Assembly (NCBI GenBank): GCA_031551265.1
Contig: JAVBNU010000012.1
Coordinates: 1-64,000, forward strand
Source: JAVBNU01 sp031551265
GTDB taxonomy: Bacteria > Cyanobacteriota > Vampirovibrionia > Gastranaerophilales > Gastranaerophilaceae
DNA: 64,000 bases
Direction: 5' to 3'
Position numbers and translations under genes: made by a program. This document shows positions 57,402-64,000 of this stretch, piece after piece (positions within the stretch are counted from its first letter, which is position 1; every line of letters starts with the position of its first letter). The notes under the pieces were generated by a model, which was given only the letters and a program-made list of their open reading frames with translations, was not told the origin of the DNA and made no database searches.

Positions 57402-58160
57402 CTAGCTAAGCCTTTGCAGGACGTTTTTGATATTCTCTTTTTCTTCCTCAGGCGCGCTTAATTCAAGATATTCCTCAAAATATTCTTTCGCGCTTTCTTT
57501 ATCAGCACGCGCTAAAAATAACAGACCCAGCTTACGGAATGCAGGGTGAAATTTGTCGTTTACGGAAGATGCTTTTAAATAATTCGAAAGCGCCTTATCC
57601 AGCTCGTCGTTTGCTTCATAAGCCTGACCGAGTTGGTAATAAATTAATTCATTATTATTATAATTTTCTGCAACCTTTTCAAAATGCTGTATTGCATCGC
57701 CATAATTGCCAAGCTCAAAAAATGCACGTCCTAAATCCCAATGCGCGTCGTAATTTTTGTCAGAGCTTTCTAAAATTTCGTCCAACAAGCTAATCGCCAA
57801 ATCCCAGCGGTAGTCCTCCATATAGACTCTAGCCAAATAATGTTTTACCACCAAATTATCAGGCAAATAGTAAACTGCATTCTGCAACAACTCAATCGCC
57901 TCAGGGAATTTCTTCTCTTTAAAATAAATATCACTCAAATTTATGTATGCTTCAGCAAGTTTATTATCAAGTGAGAGCGCTTTTAGAAAGTACTCAATCG
58001 CTTTTTCGTTGTCGTCTGTATTAAAATAACACAACGCAATATTGTTCAAAAGCCCAACGTCAGAACAATCATCGCCCAGCATTTCTTCAAAAACTTCAAG
58101 CGATTTTTGATAGTCTTTTTGGTTGTAATAATCCATTGCGGTTTTCATTTTATCGTTCAT
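57402..58160 (-). CDS. Tetratricopeptide-repeat protein
   Basis: The 252-residue protein is made of about six TPR units from start to end, for example KTAMDYYNQKDYQKSLEVFE, EKAIEYFLKALSLDNKLAEA, PEAIELLQNAVYYLPDNLVV, GDAIQHFEKVAENYNNNELI and DKALSNYLKASSVNDKFHPA. It has no signal peptide, so it is a cytoplasmic scaffold. Partners are unknown. It is monocistronic, with a terminator at 57245. Confidence 0.85.
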   Translation of the reverse strand: MNDKMKTAMDYYNQKDYQKSLEVFEEMLGDDCSDVGLLNNIALCYFNTDDNEKAIEYFLKALSLDNKLAEAYINLSDIYFKEKKFPEAIELLQNAVYYLPDNLVVKHYLARVYMEDYRWDLAISLLDEILESSDKNYDAHWDLGRAFFELGNYGDAIQHFEKVAENYNNNELIYYQLGQAYEANDELDKALSNYLKASSVNDKFHPAFRKLGLLFLARADKESAKEYFEEYLELSAPEEEKENIKNVLQRLS

Positions 58161-58193
58161 ACTGTCCTCTGTTATTATAAATTTTTTTTATTT

Positions 58194-58355
58194 GTCATCC
58201 CTTGCTTGACAAAGGGAACAGCAGAACCGAAGGTGATGCTTGTGACCCTGTCTCCGTAGCGGAGCGAAGTGTGACACGGGATCTATCCGGCGTTGAATTT
58301 ACGGCTCTACTCTGGTAAGATACCGGATATTTTGCAAACAAAATTCCGGTATGAC
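58194..58355 (+). repeat. Dispersed paired-hairpin repeat, mixed-core (copy B5)
   Basis: Module 1 has GTCATCCC and ACACGGGATC; module 2 has GATACCGGATA and ATTCCGGTATGAC. The two modules carry different cores (CCC and CCGG), unlike most copies. An additional TCCGTAGCGGA palindrome lies within module 1. Confidence 0.75.
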
Positions 58356-58436
58356 ATTTATTATGATTGTGGTTTGCCCACCAACCACCTTTATAATACA
58401 ATAAAAACACACAGATTAAACAAAAACGAGGTCAAT

Positions 58437-59186
58437 ATGGCAGGACATTCAAAGTGGTCACAAATTAAACATAAAAAAGCAAAAGTAGACGCGCAGCGAG
58501 GCGTGTCATTTCAAAAGTTTTCACGCGAAATAATAATGGCAGCGAAACTTGGCGGCGGAGATATTGCGGGAAACTTCAGGCTCAGAACAGCGATTGAGCG
58601 TGCAAAACAAGCCGGCTTGCCGAATGACAATATCAAGCGTGCTATAGATAAAGGCACAGGCAATACTGCAGCTGATAACTTTGAAGAATTATCATACGAA
58701 GGTTATGCAAACGGTGGTGTGGCAGTATTTATAGAAGCTATGACTGATAATCGCAATCGCACAGCCGGTGATATAAGAAGTTATTTTACTAAATATCAAG
58801 GTAATTTAGCTGAATCAGGTTGTGTCGGCTGGATGTTCAAACAAGTTGGTCTGATACTTTTTAATAAAGATGTTGATTTTGATTTGTTGTTTGATGCAGC
58901 TGTTAATGCGGGAGCCGATGATATAAACGAGGAAGGCGAAAATTACAGAGTAATTACAGCACCTGAAAACATGCAATCTGTTGCTGAGGCGCTGGAGCAA
59001 TCAGGTTTCAAAGCACAAAGTGCAGAGGTTACGCGTTTGCCTGAGAACACAGTTGAAATAAAAGATGCTGCAACTGCGACTTTGATATTAAAGCTAATGG
59101 ATAAGCTTGAAGAGCATGATGACGTTCAAAACGTCTACTCAAATTTTGATATCCCTGACGAAGTTTTAGAACAAGTGAATATTTGA
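58437..59186 (+). CDS. yebC: YebC/PmpR-family protein
   Basis: The 249-residue protein matches the YebC/TACO1 family, known as DNA-binding regulators and, more recently, as translation factors. The start AGHSKWSQIKHKKAKVDAQR is diagnostic. GGDIAGNFRLRTAIERAKQA, LPNDNIKRAIDKGTG and VFIEAMTDNRNRTAGDIRSY follow. The C-terminal part contains DAATATLILKLMDKLEEHDD, then VQNVYSNFDIPD. The ATG at 58437 with GAGG upstream is preferred; a longer frame to 58293 runs into the repeat. Confidence 0.94.
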   Translation: MAGHSKWSQIKHKKAKVDAQRGVSFQKFSREIIMAAKLGGGDIAGNFRLRTAIERAKQAGLPNDNIKRAIDKGTGNTAADNFEELSYEGYANGGVAVFIEAMTDNRNRTAGDIRSYFTKYQGNLAESGCVGWMFKQVGLILFNKDVDFDLLFDAAVNAGADDINEEGENYRVITAPENMQSVAEALEQSGFKAQSAEVTRLPENTVEIKDAATATLILKLMDKLEEHDDVQNVYSNFDIPDEVLEQVNI

Positions 59187-59187
59187 T

Positions 59188-59206
59188 TGGTGGGCAATAG
59201 CCCACA
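59188..59206. repeat. GGGCAATAGCCC hairpin repeat (D family)
   Basis: TGGTGGGCAATAGCCCACA, directly after the yebC stop. Confidence 0.6.
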
Positions 59207-59232
59207 CTACATTACTACATTACTATGTTATA

Positions 59233-59263
59233 AAAAAAGGTCATTCAATGAATGACCTTTTTT
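59233..59263. terminator. Bidirectional terminator between yebC and the pseudopilin gene
   Basis: AAAAAAGGTCATTC and GAATGACCTTTTTT form a perfect 14-bp stem with a 3-nt loop and T-runs on both strands. Confidence 0.9.
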
Positions 59264-59286
59264 GTAATATTTTTTAGCTAAGCCGA

Positions 59287-59958
59287 TTAGCCTTCTTCTT
59301 GAGTTTTATCTTCAGTACCACAGCCTGTACATTTACCCTCTTTAACATCAATAGCAGTTGTTGTCGGCAAAGTACCATCAACAGAATCTTTGTTTTTGAT
59401 GTCGCCTCTTAAGATAGGACCGGTAACAGCAGCATCACCTGCTATACCATTTCTATATAGATATAGAACGAATTGATCTTGGATTTTGTCTTTATAAGGA
59501 TTTTTTGTTATAGTATTGGGTCGTTTAGCAAAACCATTTACGTCAACTGTTACATAAAAACAAGCAGTTGTAGTACCAACATCATTTGCGTTTTGAGGGA
59601 TATCACCGCAATCAGCAGCCATTGGACCATCATCAATAACATATAAAAATCCGTCTTGAGTTTGGAATGCGTTATCCCATTTTTGAGAAACCTTCATAAC
59701 AGGAGCGAATACATTATCAATTACATTTTGAGCATTTGTATTAGCATTTTCATTACTGCCGCCGCCGGGGCTTTCACCGTTTTCGATAGATGCTAATGAG
59801 ATAGCATTGTTTAATGTAGCAAATGCTTTATTGATACCCGTTACGTATACAGTTTGGTTTGTGTTTTGCATAAGTGACGGTACAGTCATTGATGCAATAA
59901 TACCAAGGATAACTAATACGATTAATACCTCAGCTAAGGTAAATGCGCCTTTTTTCAT
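59287..59958 (-). CDS. Type IV pilin-like / type II secretion pseudopilin
   Basis: The 223-residue protein starts MKKGAFTLAEVLIVLVILGI, a class III prepilin leader. Cleavage before Phe would leave Glu5, with Ala rather than Gly at -1. The hydrophobic helix continues IASMTVPSLMQ. The globular part has ACFYVTVDVNGFAKRPN and DQFVLYLYRNGIAGDAA, resembling the pseudopilins that are multiplied in Melainabacteria. The tail has a CTGCG pair. The ATG at 59958 has AAAGGTGG upstream. No assembly genes are adjacent, so it relies on a distant machine. Confidence 0.85.
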   Translation of the reverse strand: MKKGAFTLAEVLIVLVILGIIASMTVPSLMQNTNQTVYVTGINKAFATLNNAISLASIENGESPGGGSNENANTNAQNVIDNVFAPVMKVSQKWDNAFQTQDGFLYVIDDGPMAADCGDIPQNANDVGTTTACFYVTVDVNGFAKRPNTITKNPYKDKIQDQFVLYLYRNGIAGDAAVTGPILRGDIKNKDSVDGTLPTTTAIDVKEGKCTGCGTEDKTQEEG

Positions 59959-60156
59959 ATTATTTCCACCTTTCATTTAAAATTAATCCTCTATTCTATA
60001 ATTACTATGTCAATTATAATGACTCGTTTCAGATATGTCAAGATAATTGTATATTTGTATTTTAGTCTTAATTAACTTGTTTTTGAATACGCTTGATAGA
60101 GGATAATATCCGTTTTTAGTTGTTTGCATATGATATTTCAAGAATTATTAATTTTT

Positions 60157-60191
60157 TTGCTTTTAGTGTTCAAATAATTATAATTATTATA
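60157..60191 (+). promoter_or_regulatory. Promoter of ruvC, likely leaderless
   Basis: TTGCTT (60157-60162), a 16-bp spacer and TATAAT (60179-60184) are followed by 6 bases and the ATG at 60191. No Shine-Dalgarno sequence is present. This is the clearest of the leaderless candidates because a -35 is also visible. Confidence 0.65.
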
Positions 60192-60661
60192 TGAGAATTT
60201 TCGGAATAGACCCCGGCATGGCGATTGTCGGATATTGCATAATTGATTTAGATGGCGAGGATTACAAACTCGTCTCCTCCGGCTCAATTCGCACAGACAA
60301 AAACAAAACGATAAGCGCGAGATTGCTCGAAATTTCAGGCGACCTCGCATGTTTGGCTGAAAAATTTAAACCTGATGTTGCAAGCATTGAGCAGCTGTTC
60401 TTTTTCAAAAACCTAAAGACCATAATTCCGGTCGCCGAAGCGCGCGGCGTAATTTTAATGACACTGGAAAAATATAATATTCCTGTGTACGAATATACTC
60501 CGCTTGTCGTAAAACAAACTCTGACAGGGTACGGGCGGGCAACTAAAAATGAGGTTGCAGACATGGTTATGCTATCATTAAACAATATCGCTATTCCAAA
60601 ATTGGATGACACGGTAGACTCTATAGCTATTGCTATTTGTCACGCAAGATGTAATTTATAA
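60191..60661 (+). CDS. ruvC: Holliday-junction endonuclease RuvC
   Basis: This 156-residue resolvase cuts four-way junctions with RuvAB. It has MRIFGIDPGMAIVGYCIIDL (Asp7), DVASIEQLFFFKNLKTIIPV (Glu), YTPLVVKQTLTGYGRATKNE and DDTVDSIAIAICHA (final Asp pair). All four catalytic acids appear to be present. Neither ruvA nor ruvB is adjacent. It is followed 15 bp later by a small membrane-protein gene. Confidence 0.94.
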   Translation: MRIFGIDPGMAIVGYCIIDLDGEDYKLVSSGSIRTDKNKTISARLLEISGDLACLAEKFKPDVASIEQLFFFKNLKTIIPVAEARGVILMTLEKYNIPVYEYTPLVVKQTLTGYGRATKNEVADMVMLSLNNIAIPKLDDTVDSIAIAICHARCNL

Positions 60662-60676
60662 ACAGAGGTAAATAAT

Positions 60677-61177
60677 ATGAACAAAATAATACTTCAAAAA
60701 ATGAGCGTTTTATCATTTATTCTGGGGATGGCAGGAGGACTTTTGACGATTGTTCCTATTGTAGGCGTTATTGTATTTGTAGCAATGCTTACAGTCGCAT
60801 CAGTAGTGATACTTTTGTATATGAAAAGAAATAATATGATTGGATTATTTGAAGCCAAGCAGGCAGCCTTATACGGCGCAATTATAGGATTTGTCTCATT
60901 TATCGGCTGTTCCGTAACAATGGTGCCGGTCGCAGGGTTGCTGGGCTGGATTAATTCAGTTTGGTTCCATAAATTAGCCTGGTTTTCAATTATAAAAGTT
61001 CTTTTCACAATGGGCTTTTCAGGGATAGGGATGCTTTTCATGCTTCTTTTCTTTATCGCAGCTTTATCTGCGATTGTAAACGCTTTTTCCGGCATGGTTG
61101 CGATTGCAGCTATTCAGGAGTTTGAGGGTACTGAAAAGAAAAAAGATGATTTCAAAGTCGATATCGAAATAAAATAA
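60677..61177 (+). CDS. Hypothetical four-helix membrane protein
   Basis: The 166-residue protein has about four membrane segments (around 12-48 as two, 66-92, 102-145). A short charged tail ends KKKDDFKVDIEIK. Small residues are frequent (GMAGGLLTIVPIVGVIVFVA). The family is not recognised. It follows ruvC by 15 bp with AGAGGTAA upstream, so it is probably co-transcribed, though a functional link is not evident. Confidence 0.7.
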   Translation: MNKIILQKMSVLSFILGMAGGLLTIVPIVGVIVFVAMLTVASVVILLYMKRNNMIGLFEAKQAALYGAIIGFVSFIGCSVTMVPVAGLLGWINSVWFHKLAWFSIIKVLFTMGFSGIGMLFMLLFFIAALSAIVNAFSGMVAIAAIQEFEGTEKKKDDFKVDIEIK

Positions 61178-61204
61178 TTTGTGCTACCATAATATGGAAA
61201 ACTG

Positions 61205-61222
61205 GTGCAGTGGTGACTGCAC
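61205..61222. repeat. Short hairpin GTGCAGT/ACTGCAC
   Basis: A 7-bp stem with a 4-nt loop lies in the gap before the DedA gene; it resembles the D-type hairpins. Confidence 0.5.
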
Positions 61223-61259
61223 TCTACAAATTCAAGAAGAATGAAAGAGAGAAACATCA

Positions 61260-61886
61260 ATGAGCGTTTTAGACCCTATTTTGATGCCTGTTATAGGTTT
61301 TATAGAAGAAGTAATTTCAGCTGCAGGCCCGTGGGGAGTTGCGATTTTAATGGCGATAGAGTCGTGTAATATACCGCTGCCGAGTGAAGCTATTTTGCCG
61401 TTTGCAGGGTATTTAGTCTCAAAAGGCGTGATGAACATACATACGGCTTCCTTTGCAGGCGCAATAGGCTGTGTTATCGGGTCAATTCCTTCTTACTATT
61501 TAGGTTATTGGGGCGGTCGTCCGTTCATTGAAAAATATGGGAAATGGTTTTTGATAAGCAAAAAAGACCTTGAGCAAGCCGACAAATGGTCTCAAAAATA
61601 CGGTGAGTGGGCATTCTTCATCTGTCGTATGCTGCCGGTTGTGAGAACGTTTATTTCACTGCCTGCCGGTATCCTACGCGCTAATTTCCCTATATTTATT
61701 GTTCTGACATTCTTAGGTTCGTTAGTATGGAGCTATTTCCTTGTGTATGTTGGCATAAAATTTGGTCAAAATATGGAAGTTTTCTCAAAAATCTGGCATA
61801 AATTCGACATCGCAATTGTTGCAGTATGCGTGATCGGCTTTGTGTGGTATTTACAGCACCACTTTAAAAATTTAAGAGAGTCTTAA
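61260..61886 (+). CDS. DedA-family membrane protein
   Basis: The 208-residue inner-membrane protein matches the DedA/VTT family, described as undecaprenyl-phosphate or phospholipid flippase-like. It has ILMAIESCNIPLPSEAILPF, GCVIGSIPSYYLGYWGGRPF, and the signature FICRMLPVVRTFISLPAGIL with the key Arg residues. Re-entrant and membrane helices run through the rest. GAAAGAGAG precedes the ATG. It is monocistronic. Confidence 0.9.
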   Translation: MSVLDPILMPVIGFIEEVISAAGPWGVAILMAIESCNIPLPSEAILPFAGYLVSKGVMNIHTASFAGAIGCVIGSIPSYYLGYWGGRPFIEKYGKWFLISKKDLEQADKWSQKYGEWAFFICRMLPVVRTFISLPAGILRANFPIFIVLTFLGSLVWSYFLVYVGIKFGQNMEVFSKIWHKFDIAIVAVCVIGFVWYLQHHFKNLRES

Positions 61887-61915
61887 TTTAACATTTTGTT
61901 CTAAATTAAACTAGC

Positions 61916-62070
61916 TATCACCCGCAGCGTCCAATGTCGCGCAATGAATGTTAAGTGAATATGTGCGGGGTCTTTCCGGCGTATAGCTCAAAAAAATGCA
62001 CTCGCTATTTGGATAGATACCGCACATACACGCTTAAAACTACTGCTAAACTTAGCTCTGCAGTATGACG
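61916..62070 (+). repeat. Dispersed paired-hairpin repeat, CCGCA-type (copy A5)
   Basis: TATCACCCGCAGCG, TGTGCGGGGTCTTTCCGG, GATACCGCACATAC and CTCTGCAGTATGACG appear in the same order as in copies A1, A2 and A4. A few bases have been lost from the first arm. Confidence 0.8.
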
Positions 62071-62078
62071 TGACAACT

Positions 62079-62696
62079 TTAAATATTCAAAAGTTTATTA
62101 ATCTGTTTGAGTGTTTGCTCAAAAACGCCTTCGATGCCTAAATTTGCGTTTAGAACTTTTATGCGTGCAGACTCTTCTTCCGCAATAGAAAGATAGCCTT
62201 GTCTGACTTTTTCGTGGAATTCCATCCCTTCAGACTCTAATCTGTCTTTTTCTTTGCCAACACGGGTTTGTGCAACCTCAGACGACACATCATAAAGCAA
62301 TGTCAAATCAGGCTTTAGCCCGCCTGTCGCAATATTGTTCAAAGTTTTTAAACGCTCTAAATCCAATCCTCTTGCATACCCCTGATAGGCAAGTGTTGAG
62401 TCGGTATGACGGTCACATAAGACTACAAAACCTTTTTCAAGTGCAGGACGAACAACAGTATCAATGTGCTGTGCACGGTCAGCAAGATACAGAAATAATT
62501 CGCATGTTGACGACACTTCACCGTCATAATGCAATAAAATTTGGCGCAATTGCAGCCCCAACTTTTGTCCGCCCGGTTCGCGAGTTGTAACAACTTCATA
62601 GCTTTTATCTTTTAGGTATTTTTCAACAAGCCCAAGTTGAGTTGTTTTGCCACACCCGTCACCGCCTTCAAATGTAATAAAATACCCTTTGCTCAA
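62079..62696 (-). CDS. tmk: Thymidylate kinase
   Basis: This 205-residue kinase phosphorylates dTMP to dTDP. It has the P-loop YFITFEGGDGCGKTTQLGLV, the DRX-type VTTREPGGQKLGLQLRQIL, and LCDRHTDSTLAYQGYARGLD. The lid region contains KEKDRLESEGMEFHEKVRQG. It starts 2 bases after the serS stop and so is co-transcribed with serS. All expected motifs are present. Confidence 0.95.
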   Translation of the reverse strand: MSKGYFITFEGGDGCGKTTQLGLVEKYLKDKSYEVVTTREPGGQKLGLQLRQILLHYDGEVSSTCELFLYLADRAQHIDTVVRPALEKGFVVLCDRHTDSTLAYQGYARGLDLERLKTLNNIATGGLKPDLTLLYDVSSEVAQTRVGKEKDRLESEGMEFHEKVRQGYLSIAEEESARIKVLNANLGIEGVFEQTLKQINKLLNI

Positions 62697-62698
62697 GG

Positions 62699-63964
62699 CT
62701 AAATCCTTTCAAATCCGGTGTATTTTTGCAAAACTTTAGGAATAAGTATTGAGCCGTCTTCCTGTTGGAAGTTTTCTAAAATTGCCGCGAATGTTCTTCC
62801 TACAGCCAAGCCGGAGCCATTTAAAGTGTGCACAAATTCATTTTTGCCTGTTGCCTTTGATTTGTAGCGAATATTTGCTCTGCGTGCTTGGAAATCACCA
62901 AAGTTAGAACAGCTGGAGATTTCTTTATACGCGTCATATGATGGCAACCAAACTTCGATGTCATAGCATTTTCTTGCTGAGAACCCAATATCGCCTGTGC
63001 AAAGCTCGATTCTGCGATATGGAAGTTCTAATAATTCCAAAGTTCTTTCGGCGTTAAGAGTTAATTTTTCGTGTTCTTCCTGACTTTTCTCAGGTAGACA
63101 AAGTTTTACTAACTCAACTTTATTAAATTGGTGCAAACGAATAAGCCCGCGAGTATCTTTACCTGCAGAGCCGGCTTCTTTTCTGAAGCAAGGCGTGTAA
63201 GAGCACATATAGTATGGCAAATCGTCCTCATTCAAAATTTCTTCGGCATAAATATTTGTGACAGGTACTTCTGCTGTTGGAATCAGGTACAAGTCGTCGT
63301 CTTCGCATTTGTACATATCCTGAGCAAATTTTGGCAACTGCCCTGTCCCTGTCATTGCCGCAGAATTAACCAAAACGGGCGGCAAAATTTCCTCATAGCC
63401 GTGTTCGTTGATATGTAAATCCAAAAAGAAATTAATAATTGCACGCTCAAGTGTTGCACCTTTGCCTTTGTATAGGGAAAAACGGGATTGAGAAATTTTT
63501 ACACCACGCTCAAAATCAACAAGATTTCTTTCAGCTGCGATATCCCAATGGGGCTTTTGTGCAAAGCCGACTTTTACGGGCTCTCCAACTCTTTTGATTT
63601 CAACATTAGATGTTTCATCTGAGCCGACAGGAGTACTTTCGTCAGGTGTATTTGGAATCATTAAAAGAAGATTTTTTTGTGTTTCTTCAAGGGTGACTTC
63701 GTGTTCTTCAAGTTCTTTTATTTTTTCACCGATTTGTCTGACTTCTTCCTGAATATGGTCAGTGTTTTGGCCTTGTTTTTTCAGGTTGCCAATTTCTTGT
63801 GAAATATTTTTGCGCTGCGAACGAAACTCGTCTGCCTCAAACTGAATTTTGCGACGTTGTGTATCGATTTCAATTATTTCGTCAACTGATAATTCACCAT
63901 TGCGGCGCTTTAGCAATTCGTTTATTTTTTCTTTATCTTCGCGTATTAATCTTATATCTAACAT
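62699..63964 (-). CDS. serS: Seryl-tRNA synthetase
   Basis: The 421-residue class II synthetase charges tRNA-Ser. The N-terminal coiled-coil arm spans about 28-110 ([20 protein letters not shown] and onward). Motif 2 is [20 protein letters not shown], then [10 protein letters not shown]. Motif 3 is [20 protein letters not shown]. It begins [20 protein letters not shown], the usual SerS start. No T-box leader is visible in the 36 bases available upstream. Confidence 0.95.
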   Translation of the reverse strand: MLDIRLIREDKEKINELLKRRNGELSVDEIIEIDTQRRKIQFEADEFRSQRKNISQEIGNLKKQGQNTDHIQEEVRQIGEKIKELEEHEVTLEETQKNLLLMIPNTPDESTPVGSDETSNVEIKRVGEPVKVGFAQKPHWDIAAERNLVDFERGVKISQSRFSLYKGKGATLERAIINFFLDLHINEHGYEEILPPVLVNSAAMTGTGQLPKFAQDMYKCEDDDLYLIPTAEVPVTNIYAEEILNEDDLPYYMCSYTPCFRKEAGSAGKDTRGLIRLHQFNKVELVKLCLPEKSQEEHEKLTLNAERTLELLELPYRRIELCTGDIGFSARKCYDIEVWLPSYDAYKEISSCSNFGDFQARRANIRYKSKATGKNEFVHTLNGSGLAVGRTFAAILENFQQEDGSILIPKVLQKYTGFERI

Positions 63965-64000
63965 TTTTTTCTCTTTTAATTTCCGTACCTACTAAATCAT

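Noticed and set aside
58293..58436. 48-codon N-terminal extension of yebC
   Set aside because: The extension runs through a dispersed repeat and YebC proteins begin MAGHSKW.
1173..62070. Dispersed repeats as CRISPR arrays
   Set aside because: Copies are single, scattered by kilobases, about 100-210 bp long and internally palindromic, with no regular short repeat-spacer pattern or cas genes.

Overview
The window reads as part of the chromosome of a non-photosynthetic, diderm, gut-type bacterium related to Cyanobacteria (Melainabacteria/Vampirovibrionia, most likely Gastranaerophilales). This placement is inference from gene content, not a database match. The supports are a Mini-III RNase, a pseudopilin with the FTLAEVL leader typical of that group, diderm markers (MlaD/MCE protein, TolC-type channel, HlyD/EmrB pump), flagellar rod genes, glycogen enzymes, AT-rich DNA, and many hypothetical proteins carrying a short I-x-F-[G/K/N] motif near the N-terminus. 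No rRNA, tRNA, CRISPR array, prophage or intact insertion sequence was seen.

Layout. 1-9.1 kb, mostly minus strand: fabI, a glycine-zipper membrane protein, rpsU (+), a coiled-coil hypothetical, a parvulin PPIase (+), a tandem GNAT protein, a SprA-type metalloprotease-like protein, mntP and a PfkB kinase. 9.1-17.6 kb, plus strand: Mini-III RNase, small and secreted hypotheticals, an M20 peptidase, then a NarL-type regulator and a soluble histidine kinase directly followed by flgB-flgC-fliE and an ORF6N-domain gene. 17.6-21 kb, minus strand: mlaD-upp-pgeF-SEC-C operon. 21.3-24.3 kb: three group-specific proteins. 24.4-30.8 kb: the lipid operon yceD-rpmF-plsX-fabH-fabD-fabG-acpP-fabF. 31-36.4 kb: hypotheticals, maf, yihY, nrnA and a ParD/ParE-type toxin-antitoxin pair. 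36.4-40.9 kb: marR-emrA-emrB divergent from a TolC-type gene. 40.9-48.6 kb: an inverted duplication of a PP-loop (PAPS reductase-like) gene and a secreted phospholipase-D-like gene, flanking a degenerate radical-SAM-like gene, a LysM gene, rpsO and malQ. 48.7-51.2 kb: glgA. 51-59 kb: fixC-fixX-hypothetical-recJ operon, nadD-yqeK, a TPR protein and yebC. 59.3-64 kb: a pseudopilin, ruvC, membrane proteins including DedA, and tmk/serS.

How the genes work together. The largest functional unit is fatty-acid and phospholipid initiation (PlsX, FabH/D/G/F, ACP, with FabI elsewhere). Motility appears as a partial flagellar operon led by its own two-component pair. MalQ and GlgA, 2.5 kb apart, are glycogen enzymes, both unusually long and both carrying the N-terminal I-[S/T]-F-G motif. 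The efflux cluster is a complete tripartite pump with a local regulator and a 20-bp palindromic operator candidate.

Intergenic space is unusually repeat-rich. Most repeats appear to be variants of one architecture: two successive hairpin arm pairs bounded by GTCA and TGAC. Other signals are a MITE-like element with 25-bp perfect inverted ends, several genes with a -10 box 6-7 bases before the ATG and no ribosome binding site (likely leaderless), and a strong hairpin between acpP and fabF. The most noteworthy locus is the inverted PP-loop/PLD duplication. Its 292-bp near-identical arms could invert about 4 kb carrying rpsO and malQ, and its two PP-loop proteins share an almost identical N-terminus but diverge elsewhere.
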